In this document: positions 1-16,181 of the stretch, in pieces
How positions within the stretch are numbered: the first letter of the stretch is position 1
Layout: the number at the start of each line of letters is the position of its first letter
Assembly (NCBI RefSeq): GCF_010725725.1
Contig: NZ_AP022599.1
Coordinates: 5,270,001-5,334,000 of the forward strand
Direction of reading: 5' to 3'
DNA length: 64,000 nt
Origin: Mycolicibacterium pulveris
Lineage (GTDB): Bacteria > Actinomycetota > Actinomycetes > Mycobacteriales > Mycobacteriaceae
The notes under the pieces: generated by a model
Databases searched by the model: none
Told to the model about the DNA's origin: nothing
What the model saw: only the letters and a program-made list of their open reading frames with translations
Position numbers and translations under genes: made by a program

Positions 1-7
1 GATCGAG

Positions 8-1264
8 CTATCCGCCGCCGCTCCTGAGGAACGCGGCGATCGCGTCCACGATACGGCTGGCCATCAGGGTCTTCGAACCGTGCTCCAACGCCGACTCGGT
101 GCCGTCGGCCGCCAACAGCCAGCCGTCGTTGTTGTCCACCTCGAACGCCCTGTTCTCCCCCACGGCGTTGACGACCAGCAGGTCACAGCCCTTGCGCTGC
201 AGCTTGGCCCTGGCGTGGAAGAGCACGTCGCCGTTGGCGTCGCCGGTCTCGGCGGCGAACCCGACGATGGCCCGCATGTTGGGCAGTTGCCCGTCGGCGC
301 GGGCCCGCACGGCGCCGGCCAGCACGTCGTCGGTGCGGGTGAGCTCGATGACCGGCTCGCCCTGGCTCTCCGGGCCCTTCTTGATCTTGCTGGTGGACTG
401 GGTGACCGGCCGGAAGTCGGCCACCGCGGCCGCCATCACCAGCACGTGCGCGTCGGGTGCGTGCTTGGACACCGCGTCCTTGAGCTGGGCGGCCGAGCCG
501 ATGTGCACGACCTCGACGCCGGCCGGGTCGATCAGCCCCGCGGTGTTGCCGGCGATCAGCGTGACTTCGGCGCCGCGCTGGGCCATCACCCGGGCCATCG
601 CATAGCCCTGCTTGCCGGAGCTGCGGTTGCCGATGAACCGCACCGGATCGATCGGCTCGCGCGTGCCACCCGCGGTGACCAGGGCTTTCACCCCGGCCAG
701 GTCGTAGGGCAGCGCCGGCGATTCGAGGCCACGCGCCAGCAGCAGCTGGGCGAACGTGGTGATCTCCTCGGCCTCGGGCAACCGCCCGGCACCGGTGTCG
801 GCGCCGGTGAGCCGCCCCGACGCCGGTTCGAGCACCACCACACCGCGGCGGCGCAATGTGGCGACGTTGTCGACGGTGGCTGGGTGCAACCACATCTCGG
901 TGTGCATGGCCGGGGCCAGCAGCACCGGACATCGCGCGGTGAGCAGCGTCGCGGTCAGCAGGTCGTCGGCGCGTCCGATGGTCGCACGGGCCAGCAGGTC
1001 GGCGGTGGCGGGTGCGACGACGACGAGGTCGGCCTCCTGACCGATGCGCACGTGCGGTACCTCGTGCACGTCGTCCCAGACGCCGGTGTGCACGGGGTTG
1101 CCGGACAGCGCTTCGAACGTCGCCGCGCCGACGAAACGCAACGCGGATTCGGTCGGGATGACCCGGACCGAGTGTCCGGCTTCGGTGAGCTGGCGGACCA
1201 CGGTCGCCGCCTTGTAAGCGGCGATGCCACCGGCGACGCCGACGATGATCCGCTTGGGCTCCAT
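8..1264 (-). CDS. coaBC: Bifunctional phosphopantothenoylcysteine decarboxylase / phosphopantothenate-cysteine ligase
   Basis: This 418-residue protein makes 4'-phosphopantetheine for coenzyme A: the C-terminal CoaB half ligates cysteine to phosphopantothenate and the N-terminal CoaC flavoprotein half decarboxylates the product. The CoaC half shows the active-site histidine (about H71, in VPHVRIG) and the PAMHTEMW motif (about 118-125). The CoaB half starts near residue 190 with VTAGGTREPID and RFIGNRSSGKQG. The ATG beginning MEPKRIIVGV is chosen because it is where CoaC homology begins; the frame stays open upstream into rpoZ but that extension is not conserved-looking. It is the last gene of the minus-strand block in this window, 19 nt after rpoZ, in the order gmk-rpoZ-coaBC typical of mycobacteria. 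Family assignment is very secure. Confidence 0.96.
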   Translation of the reverse strand: MEPKRIIVGVAGGIAAYKAATVVRQLTEAGHSVRVIPTESALRFVGAATFEALSGNPVHTGVWDDVHEVPHVRIGQEADLVVVAPATADLLARATIGRADDLLTATLLTARCPVLLAPAMHTEMWLHPATVDNVATLRRRGVVVLEPASGRLTGADTGAGRLPEAEEITTFAQLLLARGLESPALPYDLAGVKALVTAGGTREPIDPVRFIGNRSSGKQGYAMARVMAQRGAEVTLIAGNTAGLIDPAGVEVVHIGSAAQLKDAVSKHAPDAHVLVMAAAVADFRPVTQSTSKIKKGPESQGEPVIELTRTDDVLAGAVRARADGQLPNMRAIVGFAAETGDANGDVLFHARAKLQRKGCDLLVVNAVGENRAFEVDNNDGWLLAADGTESALEHGSKTLMASRIVDAIAAFLRSGGG

Positions 1265-1283
1265 GCGGGCCGCTCCTGAGTCG

Positions 1284-1601
1284 CTACTCGCCTTCGGTGT
1301 GCTCGAGCAGGTCGGCGTGGATCTCGCGCAGCGCGATCGACAGCGGCTTCTCCTGAAGGCCCGGCTCGACCAGCGGGCCGACATACTCGAGGATGCCGTC
1401 GCCGAGCTGGTTGTAGTAGTCGTTGATCTGGCGTGCGCGCTTGGCGGCGAAGATCACCAGGGCGTACTTGCTCGATGCGCGCTCCAGCAACTCGTCGATC
1501 GGCGGGTTGGTGATGCCGAGCGGCGTGTCGTAGGCGCCGGCGGCGGACGTGTCGAAGTCGTCCACGGCGGCCAGCTGCGTATCGGCGTGCGGGGTGCTCA
1601 C
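1284..1601 (-). CDS. rpoZ: DNA-directed RNA polymerase omega subunit
   Basis: A 105-residue omega subunit, which helps fold and keep the beta-prime subunit in the RNA polymerase core. The conserved core reads [10 protein letters not shown], then [17 protein letters not shown], followed by a C-terminal segment [16 protein letters not shown]. Length and sequence match mycobacterial omega. The start is a GTG (reading MSTPHAD) with AGGAGA about 8 nt upstream. It lies between gmk and coaBC on the same strand, as in other mycobacteria, with an 86-bp gap behind gmk that could hold its own promoter. Nothing unusual is seen. Confidence 0.96.
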   Translation of the reverse strand: MSTPHADTQLAAVDDFDTSAAGAYDTPLGITNPPIDELLERASSKYALVIFAAKRARQINDYYNQLGDGILEYVGPLVEPGLQEKPLSIALREIHADLLEHTEGE

Positions 1602-1687
1602 TAAAAATTCTCCTGGCGGTTGGCTGGCTGGGTTGCCTCTGAACTAAGGTGGCTATCGGGGCTTCCCGCGCCGGCTCTGGCGCTGGG

Positions 1688-2263
1688 TCAGTCTTGGGCC
1701 ACCAGCAAGGATACCAATTCGGCGCAGGCCGATTCCAATTGCCTGTTCACCACGACCACGTCGAACTCCCCCTGCGCGGCCAGTTCGGCCTTCGCCGTCG
1801 CCAGCCGGCGATCCATCACCTCGGGGCTTTCGGTGCCCCGCCCGGTCAGCCGGCTCTGAAGCGTTGCCCAGTCGGGCGGGGCGACGAACACGGTGAGGGC
1901 CTCGGGCATCGCCTGCTTCACCGACCGGGCACCCGCCAGATCGACCTCGATGAGGACGGGATGACCGGCCGCGGTGGCCTCGAGCACAGGCTGCGCGGGG
2001 GTGCCGGAGCGGTGCAGACCACCGTGGATTTCGGCCCACTCCAACAGGGCCCCGCGGTCGATCAGCTGCTGAAACTGCTCATCGGTCACAAACGAGTAAT
2101 CGACACCGTCGACCTCGCCGGGGCGGGGCGCCCTGGTGGTGACCGACACGCTGAAGTACAAGTCGGGAATTCGCTCGCGCAGGCAGCGCACGAGCGTCGA
2201 CTTCCCGACGGCAGAGGGGCCGGACAGCACGACTACCCGGCCGGCCCCTCGGCCGGCGCTCAA
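1688..2263 (-). CDS. gmk: Guanylate kinase
   Basis: Guanylate kinase phosphorylates GMP to GDP with ATP. The 191-residue product has a P-loop GPSAVGKST near residues 15-23, the GMP-binding segment [18 protein letters not shown] and the EWAEIHG motif. The chosen start is a TTG at 2263, 16 nt after the mihF stop. No strong Shine-Dalgarno is visible there, and homologues have somewhat variable N-termini, so the exact start is uncertain by a few codons. The C-terminus [18 protein letters not shown] is complete. Synteny mihF-gmk-rpoZ supports the call. Confidence 0.94.
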   Translation of the reverse strand: MSAGRGAGRVVVLSGPSAVGKSTLVRCLRERIPDLYFSVSVTTRAPRPGEVDGVDYSFVTDEQFQQLIDRGALLEWAEIHGGLHRSGTPAQPVLEATAAGHPVLIEVDLAGARSVKQAMPEALTVFVAPPDWATLQSRLTGRGTESPEVMDRRLATAKAELAAQGEFDVVVVNRQLESACAELVSLLVAQD

Positions 2264-2279
2264 CTTCTGCGCCCGGGAA

Positions 2280-2594
2280 CTACTGGTCGAACTTTTCCAG
2301 CAGCGCCTTGCGCTGGCGATCGCCCAGGCCGCGCAGACGGCGGGTGGGGGCGATTTCGAGTTCGGTCATGATTTCCTGCGCCTTGACCTTGCCGACCTTG
2401 GGCAGGGCCTCCAGCAGCGCGGAAACCTTCATCTTGCCGAGCACCTCATCGGTCTCGGCGTCCTTGAGCACCTGCTTGAGATTGGTGCCACCGCGCTTGA
2501 GCCGATCTTTGAGTTCAGCCCGGATTCGACGTGCGGCGGCAGCCTTCTCCAACGCTGCCGCGCGCTGTTCGTCGGTCAACTGGGGAAGGGCCAC
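2280..2594 (-). CDS. mihF: Mycobacterial integration host factor (nucleoid protein)
   Basis: A 104-residue basic helical DNA-binding protein of the actinobacterial mIHF family, which bends and compacts DNA and is unrelated to the enterobacterial IHF heterodimer. The sequence [20 protein letters not shown], the helix-two-turn-helix part [20 protein letters not shown] and the end [15 protein letters not shown] match mycobacterial mIHF almost throughout. The frame is open a further 94 codons upstream, as in long annotations of the M. tuberculosis gene, but that part is arginine-rich and low-complexity. The GTG start here has GGAGG about 8 nt upstream and gives the length expected for mature mIHF. 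An AT-rich promoter-like stretch lies 20-40 nt further up. Confidence 0.95.
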   Translation of the reverse strand: MALPQLTDEQRAAALEKAAAARRIRAELKDRLKRGGTNLKQVLKDAETDEVLGKMKVSALLEALPKVGKVKAQEIMTELEIAPTRRLRGLGDRQRKALLEKFDQ

Positions 2595-3105
2595 GGGTTC
2601 CTCCGTCTCATCACCATCATTTGTATTAAATCGGCTGATAGGACCAATCCAGAACAGCCAGCGACGACGACCGTACCCACGCATCCTGACGAATGCGAAC
2701 CCCACCCCCCGCTTAGGGGCCCAAAAGCCCAGCGTGTAAGGCGGTGCTGTGCTCGGCGCCGCGCGGCCGTGCTGGGCGGCGAGACGACGCCGTCGGGCCG
2801 TACCCCAGCGGAATTTCCTCCCACTCAAGGGATTTCGTGCGGACCCGCGACCACGGCCGATGGCGGGGCCGGGCACCGCTGCGGTCCGGGTGCCGGGCCA
2901 GCAGTCTTTTCTAAAAATTTTCGCAGGTCAGCGCAGGTCGGGCGTGTCGAGCCGGGTTCGAGCGCCCAGAGCTGTGACAGGTGTGATTTCTGTTTCCTGT
3001 GTTACGTATGTGACTGTTTGCGGACGGGAATATCGCCCATTTCTGCGCCGAGGGTCATGCCGGGCGCCCGAATCACCGCCGTGGATGCGATATCGCGGGG
3101 TCTCC
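2595..3105. other. 511-bp intergenic region, no convincing gene
   Basis: This gap separates pyrF from mihF, both on the minus strand. Next to mihF the minus strand reads TTTAATACAAATG, a plausible -10 region, followed by the mihF ribosome-binding site. The central part is GC-rich with no coding-like frame. Around 2910-3030 the composition changes to more A/T, including a run TCTAAAAATTTT and several TGTGA/TGTGT words. No terminator hairpin with a T-tract, tRNA or repeat array was recognised. In M. tuberculosis a PE/PPE pair sits at this place; none is present here. Confidence 0.6.
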
Positions 3106-3911
3106 TCAGGCCAGGTACGCCACCGCGTCGCGCATCGCTCCGGCCGCCGCACGCAGCGCGGCGACGCCGGGTCCGGCCCGCAGCACCTCCCGTGACACGG
3201 CGGGCAGCAACTGGCCGGGGGTCGCCCCGCCGAGCCCGCCGAGCGCCTCGGGACGTCCGCCCTGGGCGCCCACGCCGGGCACCAACACGGGCCCGCCCAG
3301 CGCGCTCACGTCGGGTGGATCCGACAGCGTGGCGCCGACGACGACGCCGACCGCGCCCGGCTCGGCGCGGTTGCGTTCGGCGGCGGCGTCGACGATCGCC
3401 TGCGCGACGCTGCGCCCGTCGACGCGCGCGCGTTGCACCGTGCGCCCTTCGGGATTTGAGGTGGCGGCCAGCACGAAGACGCCGCGCCCGTGGGCCAGCG
3501 CGGTGTCGAACAGCGGCGCCAGCGAGCCGAAGCCCAGATACGGCGAGGCGGTGACCGCGTCGGCCGCCAGCGGTGAATCCCCGGTCCACGCCTGGGCGTA
3601 AGCCGCCATCGTCGAACCGATGTCGCCGCGTTTGGCGTCGGCCAGCACCAGCACCTTCGCCTCGCGCAACGCCGCGATCGTGTGCTCGAGCACCGCATAG
3701 CCCGCCGCCCCGTAGGCCTCGAAGAACGCCACCTGCGGTTTGACCACCGCGAACCCGTCGAACGCCGCGACGCAGATGTCGCAGAACTTGCGCATCCCGT
3801 CGGCGTCGACCGAAAGTTCCCACGCCCGCAGCAGTTCCGGGTGCGGGTCGATGCCAAGGCACAGCGGACCGCGGGTCGACACCGCCTCGGCCAGCCGCCG
3901 ACCGAACCCGG

Positions 3912-3915
<4 letters not shown>
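3106..3915 (-). CDS. pyrF: Orotidine 5'-phosphate decarboxylase (type 2)
   Basis: Catalyses the last step of UMP synthesis, decarboxylation of OMP. The 269-residue protein is of the longer actinobacterial type 2 class. It shows [12 protein letters not shown] near the N-terminus, the catalytic Asp/Lys array in [13 protein letters not shown], and [12 protein letters not shown] and [17 protein letters not shown] near the C-terminus. The start is a GTG (reading VTGFGRRL) whose GTGA overlaps the carB stop by 4 nt, indicating translational coupling. The longer open frame overlaps carB much further and is rejected. This is the last gene of the pyr operon. Confidence 0.96.
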
Positions 3916-7262
<3,347 letters not shown>

Positions 7263-7338
7263 TACCGCTTCCCCCTCTCCGCACCCACTGTGCGGTTTCG
7301 TACGCGACACGCCGGTCGTGGCGTATCGATCCGCACAG

Positions 7339-8463
7339 TCACCGGTCCTCCCCCGCCATCAGATCGACGAACTGGTCGAACAGGGAGTTGGCATCGTGCG
7401 GTCCGGCCGCGGCCTCGGGGTGGTATTGCACCGAAAACGCTTTTCCGTTGAGGAGTTTGACGCCTTCGACCACGCCGTCGTTGGCGCAGGTGTGGCTGAC
7501 GATGGCCTTGCCGAACGGGGTGTCGAAGATCTCCCCCGCCTCGCCCTCGAGCGCGAACCCGTGGTTCTGCGCGGTCACCGCGACCCGCCCGGTGGCGTGG
7601 TCGATGACCGGGATGTTGATCCCGCGGTGCCCGAACACCATCTTGTAGGTCTTGCGCCCGAGCGCGCGCCCGAGGATCTGGTTGCCGAAGCAGATGCCGA
7701 ACAGCGGAATTCCGGCCTCGAGCACCGCGCGGGTCACCTCGACGATGTGGTCGGCGGTGGCCGGGTCGCCGGGCCCGTTGGACAGGAAGACCCCGTCGGG
7801 CTTGAGGCCGGCGATCTGCTCGAAGGTCACCGTCGACGGCAGCACATGGCTTCGGATGCCGCGGCGGGTGAAGTTGCGCGGGGTGTTGATCTTGATGCCG
7901 AGGTCGACCGCGGCGACGGTAAACCGCGGTGGCCCTTCGGGTTCCACCACATAGGCCGCCTCGGTGCTGACTTCGCCCGTCAGGTTGGCGCCCAGCATCG
8001 ACGGCTGGGCCCGCACCCGGGTGAGCAGCTCGTCGAGTTCGGCAAGCGCCGCGCCACTGAACACCCCGGCCTTCATCGAGCCGCGGCTGCGCAGGTGACG
8101 CACCACCGCGCGGGTGTCGATGTTCGCGATGCCGACGATGTTCTGGCGGACCAACTCGTCCTCCAGAGTCCCGGTGGCGCGCCAGCTCGACGCCCGCGGC
8201 GACGGGTCGCGAACGGCGTAACCGGCCACCCAGATCTTGTCGTCGCGGCTCTCGGAGTCCTCCTGGTTCCAACCGGTGTTGCCGATCTGCGGCGCGGTGG
8301 CCACCACGATCTGGCGGTGGTAGCTCGGGTCGGTGAGCGTCTCCTGGTACCCGGACATCGCGGTGGAGAACACCGCTTCGCCCAGAGTCTGACCGACGGC
8401 GCCGTAGGCGGTGCCGGTGAAGACGCGGCCGTCCTCGAGCACCAGGACAGCCTTGGAATTCAT
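7339..8463 (-). CDS. carA: Carbamoyl-phosphate synthase small (glutaminase) subunit
   Basis: The class I glutamine amidotransferase subunit that supplies ammonia to CarB. The 374-residue product has the N-terminal CarA domain ([17 protein letters not shown], then [20 protein letters not shown]) and a C-terminal GATase domain with the nucleophile cysteine in [13 protein letters not shown] and the catalytic His/Glu in [12 protein letters not shown]. Its ATG overlaps the stop of the upstream membrane-protein gene by 4 nt (ATGA). It feeds both pyrimidine and arginine synthesis, but here it sits only with pyr genes. Confidence 0.97.
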   Translation of the reverse strand: MNSKAVLVLEDGRVFTGTAYGAVGQTLGEAVFSTAMSGYQETLTDPSYHRQIVVATAPQIGNTGWNQEDSESRDDKIWVAGYAVRDPSPRASSWRATGTLEDELVRQNIVGIANIDTRAVVRHLRSRGSMKAGVFSGAALAELDELLTRVRAQPSMLGANLTGEVSTEAAYVVEPEGPPRFTVAAVDLGIKINTPRNFTRRGIRSHVLPSTVTFEQIAGLKPDGVFLSNGPGDPATADHIVEVTRAVLEAGIPLFGICFGNQILGRALGRKTYKMVFGHRGINIPVIDHATGRVAVTAQNHGFALEGEAGEIFDTPFGKAIVSHTCANDGVVEGVKLLNGKAFSVQYHPEAAAGPHDANSLFDQFVDLMAGEDR

Positions 8464-8960
8464 GCAGCCTCCTCAAGCCACCGCGCATATTCCCCGCGGT
8501 CGTCGGCGCGAAACCCGGTGTCGATCTCGGTGCCCGACGGCAACCGCCACCGGATCGCCAGAATCCCGTCGTGGGTCATGGCCTTGCCGGCGATGGCGCG
8601 TTCGGTGCGGATCGCGGTGATCGATTCGTCGGGTATCCAGATCGGTCGAGCACCGCTGCGCTGCACCATGATTCCCTCGGGGTAGCGGGTCAGCACCGCC
8701 TTGGTGCGGAAGCCGAGGTCGCCGACCACGACGCGGTCGTTCCAGCGCGGCGCCAGCGTGCTGCCGACGTACAGGCCCTTTGTCGGGGCGACGACGGCTT
8801 GGCCGACGATGTCGGGCAGCGGCGGCAGCGTGCCGATGAGCTCGGCTTGGCGCTCGGCGCGGCGGCGCCAGCCGCGGATCATCGCCTGGATCAGCACGGC
8901 GATCACCACCACCAGGACCGCGGCCACGACGAGCGACCCCACCAACGTCCCCGTGTTCAC
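8460..8960 (-). CDS. Single-span membrane protein of the pyr operon (Rv1382-like)
   Basis: A 166-residue protein with one N-terminal membrane segment (about 7-28, [20 protein letters not shown]) followed by an Arg-rich stop-transfer and a cytoplasmic domain of about 130 residues rich in short beta-type segments ([36 protein letters not shown]). It corresponds by position and sequence to the conserved mycobacterial protein between pyrC and carA (Rv1382 in M. tuberculosis). Function is unknown. Its 4-nt overlap with carA and constant place in the pyrimidine operon suggest co-translation, but no enzymatic motif is visible. The start is a GTG. Confidence 0.85.
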   Translation of the reverse strand: MNTGTLVGSLVVAAVLVVVIAVLIQAMIRGWRRRAERQAELIGTLPPLPDIVGQAVVAPTKGLYVGSTLAPRWNDRVVVGDLGFRTKAVLTRYPEGIMVQRSGARPIWIPDESITAIRTERAIAGKAMTHDGILAIRWRLPSGTEIDTGFRADDRGEYARWLEEAA

Positions 8961-9036
8961 GCCGCACCCCTTCGCCTAAAGGGACAAACGGGCGCGAAAT
9001 TGCGAGTGGATTTCGCCATTTCGTCGATCTCGACGC

Positions 9037-10341
9037 TCATGCCGGACATTTCCCGTCGCGCGCAGTGATCTTGCCGCGCAGCATGGTCAGGGTCACCGAC
9101 GCAGGCAACTCCATCGACTCGAACGGGGTGTTGGCCGACCGGCTGGCCAGCGCCGTCCCCTCGACGGTCCAGGTGGCGTCGGGGTCGACGACGGTGAGGT
9201 TGGCCGGCTCACCGACCTGAAGCGGCCTGCCCTGGTCGGGCAGCCCGACGATGCGCGCCGGGTTCTCACTCATCACCCGTGCCACGTCGCGCCATATCAG
9301 CAGCCCCGGCCGCACCATCGTCTCCACCACGACCGACAACGCGGTCTCCAGGCCCAGCATTCCTGGCCGGGCCTGGGCGAACTCGCAGCACTTCTCGTGC
9401 TCGGCGTGCGGCGCGTGATCGGTGGCCACACAGTCGATCACCCCGTCGGCCAGCGCCTGGCGCAGCGCCTCGGTGTCGGTGGCCTCGCGCAGCGGCGGGT
9501 TGACCCGGTTGCGGCCGTCGTAGCTGGCCAGCCGGCGGTCATCCAGCAGCAGATGGTGCGGTGTCACCTCGGCGGTGATCGAAATACCTTGTGCCTTCGC
9601 CCATTTGACGATCTGCACGGTGCCCGCCGTGGAGGCGTGGCAGATGTGCAGTCGCGCTCCGGCGTCGCGGGCCAGCAGCGCATCGCGCGCCACGATCGAC
9701 TCCTCGGCGGCACGCGGCCACCCGGCCAGCCCGAGCCGGGCCGCGTTGGGCCCTTCGTGCGCGACGGCGCCGGCGGTGAGCCGCGGCTCTTCGGCGTGCT
9801 GGGCGATCAGCACGCCCAGCCCCTTCGCGTACTCGAGCGCACGGCGCATGATCAGCGGATCGTGCACGCAGATGCCGTCGTCGGAGAACATCCGCACCTG
9901 CCCCGCGCCCGCGGCCATCAGGCCCATCTCGGTCAGCTGGGCGCCGGCCAACCCCATGGTGACCGCCCCGACCGGGTGCACGTCGACCAGTCCGACCTGC
10001 TGCCCGCGGTGCCACACGTGATCGGTGACCACCGGGCTGTCGGCGACCGGGTTGGTGTTCGCCATCGCGAACACCGCGGTGTACCCGCCCAGCGCCGCTG
10101 CGGCCGAGCCGGTTTCGATGTCCTCGGCGTACTCGCGGCCCGGTTCGCGCAGGTGGGTGTGCAGGTCGACGAAGCCGGGTAGCAGCACCTGATCGGTGGC
10201 GTCGAACACGTCCCACGCCTTTTCGAGTCCTCCGGACTCAGCCAGCCCCGTGCCGATCTCGGCGATCTGGCCGTCGGCCACCAGAACATCGACCCGGTCG
10301 CCCTCGCCGTAGAGCCGAACCCCTCGAATCACGGTGCTCAT
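9037..10341 (-). CDS. pyrC: Dihydroorotase
   Basis: Zinc amidohydrolase cyclising carbamoyl aspartate to dihydroorotate. The 434-residue protein is a class I dihydroorotase: metal-binding HxH in [11 protein letters not shown] (around residue 60), a lysine-containing strand, histidines in AQHAEEP and HICHAST, and the catalytic Asp in VATDHAPH. Its ATG overlaps the pyrB stop by 4 nt. A 76-bp gap follows before the membrane-protein gene. All expected motifs are present. Confidence 0.97.
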   Translation of the reverse strand: MSTVIRGVRLYGEGDRVDVLVADGQIAEIGTGLAESGGLEKAWDVFDATDQVLLPGFVDLHTHLREPGREYAEDIETGSAAAALGGYTAVFAMANTNPVADSPVVTDHVWHRGQQVGLVDVHPVGAVTMGLAGAQLTEMGLMAAGAGQVRMFSDDGICVHDPLIMRRALEYAKGLGVLIAQHAEEPRLTAGAVAHEGPNAARLGLAGWPRAAEESIVARDALLARDAGARLHICHASTAGTVQIVKWAKAQGISITAEVTPHHLLLDDRRLASYDGRNRVNPPLREATDTEALRQALADGVIDCVATDHAPHAEHEKCCEFAQARPGMLGLETALSVVVETMVRPGLLIWRDVARVMSENPARIVGLPDQGRPLQVGEPANLTVVDPDATWTVEGTALASRSANTPFESMELPASVTLTMLRGKITARDGKCPA

Positions 10342-11297
10342 GCGCTGATAGCCTCCCGCTCCGCGCCTACCAGCAGGTGGAACAACACGGCCATCCGGAC
10401 GTGCACGCCGTTGGAAACCTGTTGCAGCACAGCCGATTGCGAGGAATCGGCGACGGAGAACGCGATCTCCATGCCGCGGATCATCGGGCCGGGGTGCAGT
10501 ACCACCGCGTTGCCGGGCAGCATCGCCTGCCGCTTCTCCGAGAGCCCGTAGAGCGCCGAGTACTCCCGCGCCGACGGGAAGAACCCGCCGTTCATCCGCT
10601 CGGCCTGCACGCGCAGCATCAGCACCGCGTCGGCGAGCGGCAGTTCGGCGTCGAGGTCGTGCGAGACGGTGACCGGCCAGCCCTCCACCCCCGCGGGCAG
10701 CAGCGTCGGCGGTGCGACCAGCACCACCTCGGCGCCAAGCGTGTTGAGCAGCAGCACGTTCGACCTGGCGACGCGGCTGTGCAGGACGTCACCGACGATC
10801 ACCACCCGCTTGCCGTCGATGTCGCCGAGTCGCTGCCGGATGGTCAGCGCATCGAGCAGAGCCTGGGTGGGGTGCTCGTGGGTGCCGTCGCCCGCGTTGA
10901 TCACCGTGGGCCCGGCCCCGTCGGCGCCTGCGGCCGTCCATTCGGCGAGCTGCTGGGGCGCGCCGGACGCGGGGTGACGGATGATGAGCGCGTCGGCGCC
11001 GGCCGCGCGCAGGGTCAGCGCGGTGTCGCGCAGCGATTCGCCTTTGGACACAGACGATCCCGATGCGCTGACGTTGATGACGTCGGCGCTCATCCACTTG
11101 CCGGCGACCTCGAACGACACCCGGGTACGGGTGGAGTTCTCGTAGAACATCGTGATGATCGTGCGCCCCCGCAGCGTCGGCAGCTTCTTGACGTCGCGGC
11201 CGAGCAGCGCCTGGCTGAACCGGTCGGCGTCGTCGAGAATCGCCACGGCCTCGTCGCGGGACAGGTCCGCTGCCGACAGCAGGTGCCGTGCCGTCAT
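10338..11297 (-). CDS. pyrB: Aspartate carbamoyltransferase catalytic chain
   Basis: Condenses carbamoyl phosphate with aspartate. The 319-residue protein has the carbamoyl-phosphate loop FYENSTRTR (about 52-60), the SxxKGES loop ([12 protein letters not shown]), [13 protein letters not shown] and the C-terminal HPGPMIRG. No regulatory PyrI subunit is encoded nearby. The ATG reading [12 protein letters not shown] overlaps the pyrR stop by 4 nt, so pyrR, pyrB and pyrC are a coupled chain. The open frame extends upstream through pyrR in another reading frame and that part is ignored. Confidence 0.97.
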   Translation of the reverse strand: MTARHLLSAADLSRDEAVAILDDADRFSQALLGRDVKKLPTLRGRTIITMFYENSTRTRVSFEVAGKWMSADVINVSASGSSVSKGESLRDTALTLRAAGADALIIRHPASGAPQQLAEWTAAGADGAGPTVINAGDGTHEHPTQALLDALTIRQRLGDIDGKRVVIVGDVLHSRVARSNVLLLNTLGAEVVLVAPPTLLPAGVEGWPVTVSHDLDAELPLADAVLMLRVQAERMNGGFFPSAREYSALYGLSEKRQAMLPGNAVVLHPGPMIRGMEIAFSVADSSQSAVLQQVSNGVHVRMAVLFHLLVGAEREAISA

Positions 11298-11848
11298 TTG
11301 GAGATCACCACCCCGTCGCGGTCGTCGTGTTCGGTCAGCAGAAGGTGCACGCTCTCGCTGCGCGAGGTCGGCACGTTCTTGCCGACGTAGTCGGCGCGCA
11401 GCGGCAACTCCCGGTGGCCGCGGTCGACGAGCACCGCGAGCTGCACGGCGCGGGGCCTGCCGATGTCGCGCAGCGCGTCCAGCGCCGAACGCACCGACCG
11501 CCCCGAATACAGCACGTCGTCGACGAGGATCACCAACGCGTCGTCGATGCCGCCCTCGGGGATCGAGGTGTCCTCGAGCGGCCGCGGCGGCTTGATGTTG
11601 AGGTCGTCGCGGTACAGCGTGATGTCCAGCGCCCCGTGCGGGACGTCGACCCCGGAGAACTCCTTGATCTTCGCGGCCAGCCGCGCGGCCAGGATGACGC
11701 CCCGCGTCGGGATGCCGAGCAACACGACGCGTGGCGCGTCGGGGCCGTCGAGTGCGGTTTTTTCGATGATCTGATGGGCGATTCGGGAGATGGTCCGGCC
11801 GACGTCTGCTGCGGACATCAACTCCCGGTCGGCGCCTGAAGAGCCCAA
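11294..11848 (-). CDS. pyrR: Bifunctional pyr operon regulator / uracil phosphoribosyltransferase
   Basis: PyrR binds pyr mRNA when UMP is high and has weak uracil phosphoribosyltransferase activity. The 184-residue protein shows the PRPP loop [18 protein letters not shown] (about 105-122) and the type I PRTase core [14 protein letters not shown]. The start is a TTG (reading [10 protein letters not shown]) with a strong AAGGAGGT 9 nt upstream; an internal ATG ten codons later lacks a ribosome-binding site. In mycobacteria PyrR acts by repressing translation at the pyr leader, and a matching RNA loop is seen just upstream (see next entry). It is the first gene of the pyr operon. Confidence 0.96.
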   Translation of the reverse strand: MGSSGADRELMSAADVGRTISRIAHQIIEKTALDGPDAPRVVLLGIPTRGVILAARLAAKIKEFSGVDVPHGALDITLYRDDLNIKPPRPLEDTSIPEGGIDDALVILVDDVLYSGRSVRSALDALRDIGRPRAVQLAVLVDRGHRELPLRADYVGKNVPTSRSESVHLLLTEHDDRDGVVISK

Positions 11849-11857
11849 GGGACTCTG

Positions 11858-11885
11858 ACCTCCTTCTCCGCCTCTCTGGACGGCT
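11858..11885 (-). promoter_or_regulatory. PyrR-binding loop overlapping the pyrR ribosome-binding site
   Basis: On the minus strand the leader contains GUCCAGAGAGGC (11881-11870), which fits the PyrR anti-antiterminator loop consensus ARUCCNGNGAGGYU, flanked by CCG/CGG that can form a short stem. The Shine-Dalgarno AAGGAGGT (11865-11858) begins four nt after it. Bound PyrR would hide the ribosome-binding site, consistent with the translational repression known for mycobacterial PyrR. A likely -10 (TAAGCT, 11917-11912) would give a leader of roughly 60 nt. Confidence 0.75.
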
Positions 11886-11947
11886 CATTAAAGGATGTCG
11901 AAACTTCGCCGAGCTTAGCACCCCCGAGGGCCGGGACCGCCGCTGGA

Positions 11948-11953
11948 TACGCT
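11948..11953 (+). promoter_or_regulatory. -10 element of a predicted leaderless promoter
   Basis: TACGCT lies 6 nt before the GTG at 11960. This spacing puts the transcription start at the G of the start codon, the arrangement usual for mycobacterial leaderless mRNAs. No Shine-Dalgarno is present, which agrees. Confidence 0.55.
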
Positions 11954-11959
11954 GGCGCG

Positions 11960-13165
11960 GTGAATCTGGACAGCAATCAGGCATCCATCCGCGAGGCCAT
12001 CGACGCCGGCCTGCTCGCAGGCGCGGTCACCTTGGTCTGGCGCGCCGGACAGGTGCTGCAGGTCAACGAGCTCGGCTACCGCGACGTCGAGGCGCGCCTG
12101 CCGATGCAGCGCGACACGATCTTCCGGATCGCGTCGATGACCAAACCGGTCACGGTCGCCGCGGCGATGTCGCTGGTGGACGAGGGCAGGCTGGCGCTGA
12201 CCGACCCGGTCACCAAGTGGCTGCCCGAGATGGAGCAGATGCGGGTGCTCGACACGCCCGGCGGGCCGCTGGACAAGACCCGTCCGGCGCGGCGCGCGAT
12301 CACCGTCGAGGACCTGATGACGCACCGCAGCGGGCTGGCCTACTACTTCTCGGTGGTGGGTCCGCTGGCGCGCGCGTACTCGCGCATCTCGGTGAAGCAG
12401 GACCCCGACGGCTGGCTGGCCGAGATCGCGGAGCTCCCGCTGCAGCACCAACCCGGTGAGCGGATGACCTACAGCAACGCCACCGACGTGCTGGGCATAA
12501 TCCTCGAGCGGATCGAAGGCAAGTCGCTGCACGACGTGCTCACCGAGCGAATCCTGGGTCCGTTGAACATGACCGACACCGGCTTCTACGTGCCGTCCCG
12601 CAACCGGGGCCGGGCCGCCACCATGTACAAGCTCACCGAGAACGACACGCTCAGCCACGACGCGATGGGCCCCACCCCGGTGTCGCCGCCCCCGTTCTGC
12701 ATGGGCGGTGCGAACCTGTTCTCCACCGCCGACGACTATCTGGCCTTCGCCCGGATGCTGCTGGCCGGCGGCGAGATCGACGGTGTGCGAGTGCTTTCGG
12801 AGGAATCGGTGCGTTCGATACGCACCGACCGGCTGACCGATGAGCAGAAGCAGCATGACTTCCTCGGGATGCCGTTCTGGATCGGGCGCGGCTTCGGGCT
12901 GAACCTGTCGGTGGTCACCGATCCGGCACGGTCCCGGCAGCTGTACGGTCCCGGCGGGGCGGGCACCTTCAGCTGGCCGGGCGCCTACGGCACCTGGTGG
13001 CAGGCCGATCCCAGCGAGGATCTGATCCTGATCTACCTCATCCAGAACTTCCCCAACCTCAGCGCGGACGCCGCGGCCGCCGTCGCGGGCAACACCTCGC
13101 TGCTGAAACTGCAGTCGACGCAACCGAAATTCGTCCGTCGGACTTACCAAGCGCTCGACATCTGA
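11960..13165 (+). CDS. Serine hydrolase of the class C beta-lactamase / penicillin-binding family
   Basis: A 401-residue protein with the SxxK motif SMTK at residues 59-62 (nucleophile S59), the second motif YSN at 171-173 and a C-terminal [10 protein letters not shown] segment replacing the usual KTG-type motif. These mark the beta-lactamase class C/esterase EstB superfamily, whose members act as esterases, peptidases or lactamases; substrate cannot be read from sequence. No signal peptide is seen, so it is probably cytoplasmic. Expression appears to be leaderless. It is divergent from pyrR and convergent with the sensor kinase gene, ending 6 nt before it. Confidence 0.88.
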   Translation: MNLDSNQASIREAIDAGLLAGAVTLVWRAGQVLQVNELGYRDVEARLPMQRDTIFRIASMTKPVTVAAAMSLVDEGRLALTDPVTKWLPEMEQMRVLDTPGGPLDKTRPARRAITVEDLMTHRSGLAYYFSVVGPLARAYSRISVKQDPDGWLAEIAELPLQHQPGERMTYSNATDVLGIILERIEGKSLHDVLTERILGPLNMTDTGFYVPSRNRGRAATMYKLTENDTLSHDAMGPTPVSPPPFCMGGANLFSTADDYLAFARMLLAGGEIDGVRVLSEESVRSIRTDRLTDEQKQHDFLGMPFWIGRGFGLNLSVVTDPARSRQLYGPGGAGTFSWPGAYGTWWQADPSEDLILIYLIQNFPNLSADAAAAVAGNTSLLKLQSTQPKFVRRTYQALDI

Positions 13166-13171
13166 CGGCGG

Positions 13172-16164
<2,993 letters not shown>

Positions 16165-16181
<17 letters not shown>

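Noticed and set aside
80..1279. 399-codon plus-strand frame opposite coaBC
   Set aside because: It mirrors coaBC in the complementary frame, has biased His/Gln/Gly composition and no recognisable domain.
2595..2876. N-terminal extension of mihF giving a 198-residue protein
   Set aside because: The added part is Arg/Gly-rich without family similarity, and the GTG at 2594 has a clear ribosome-binding site and gives the expected mIHF length.
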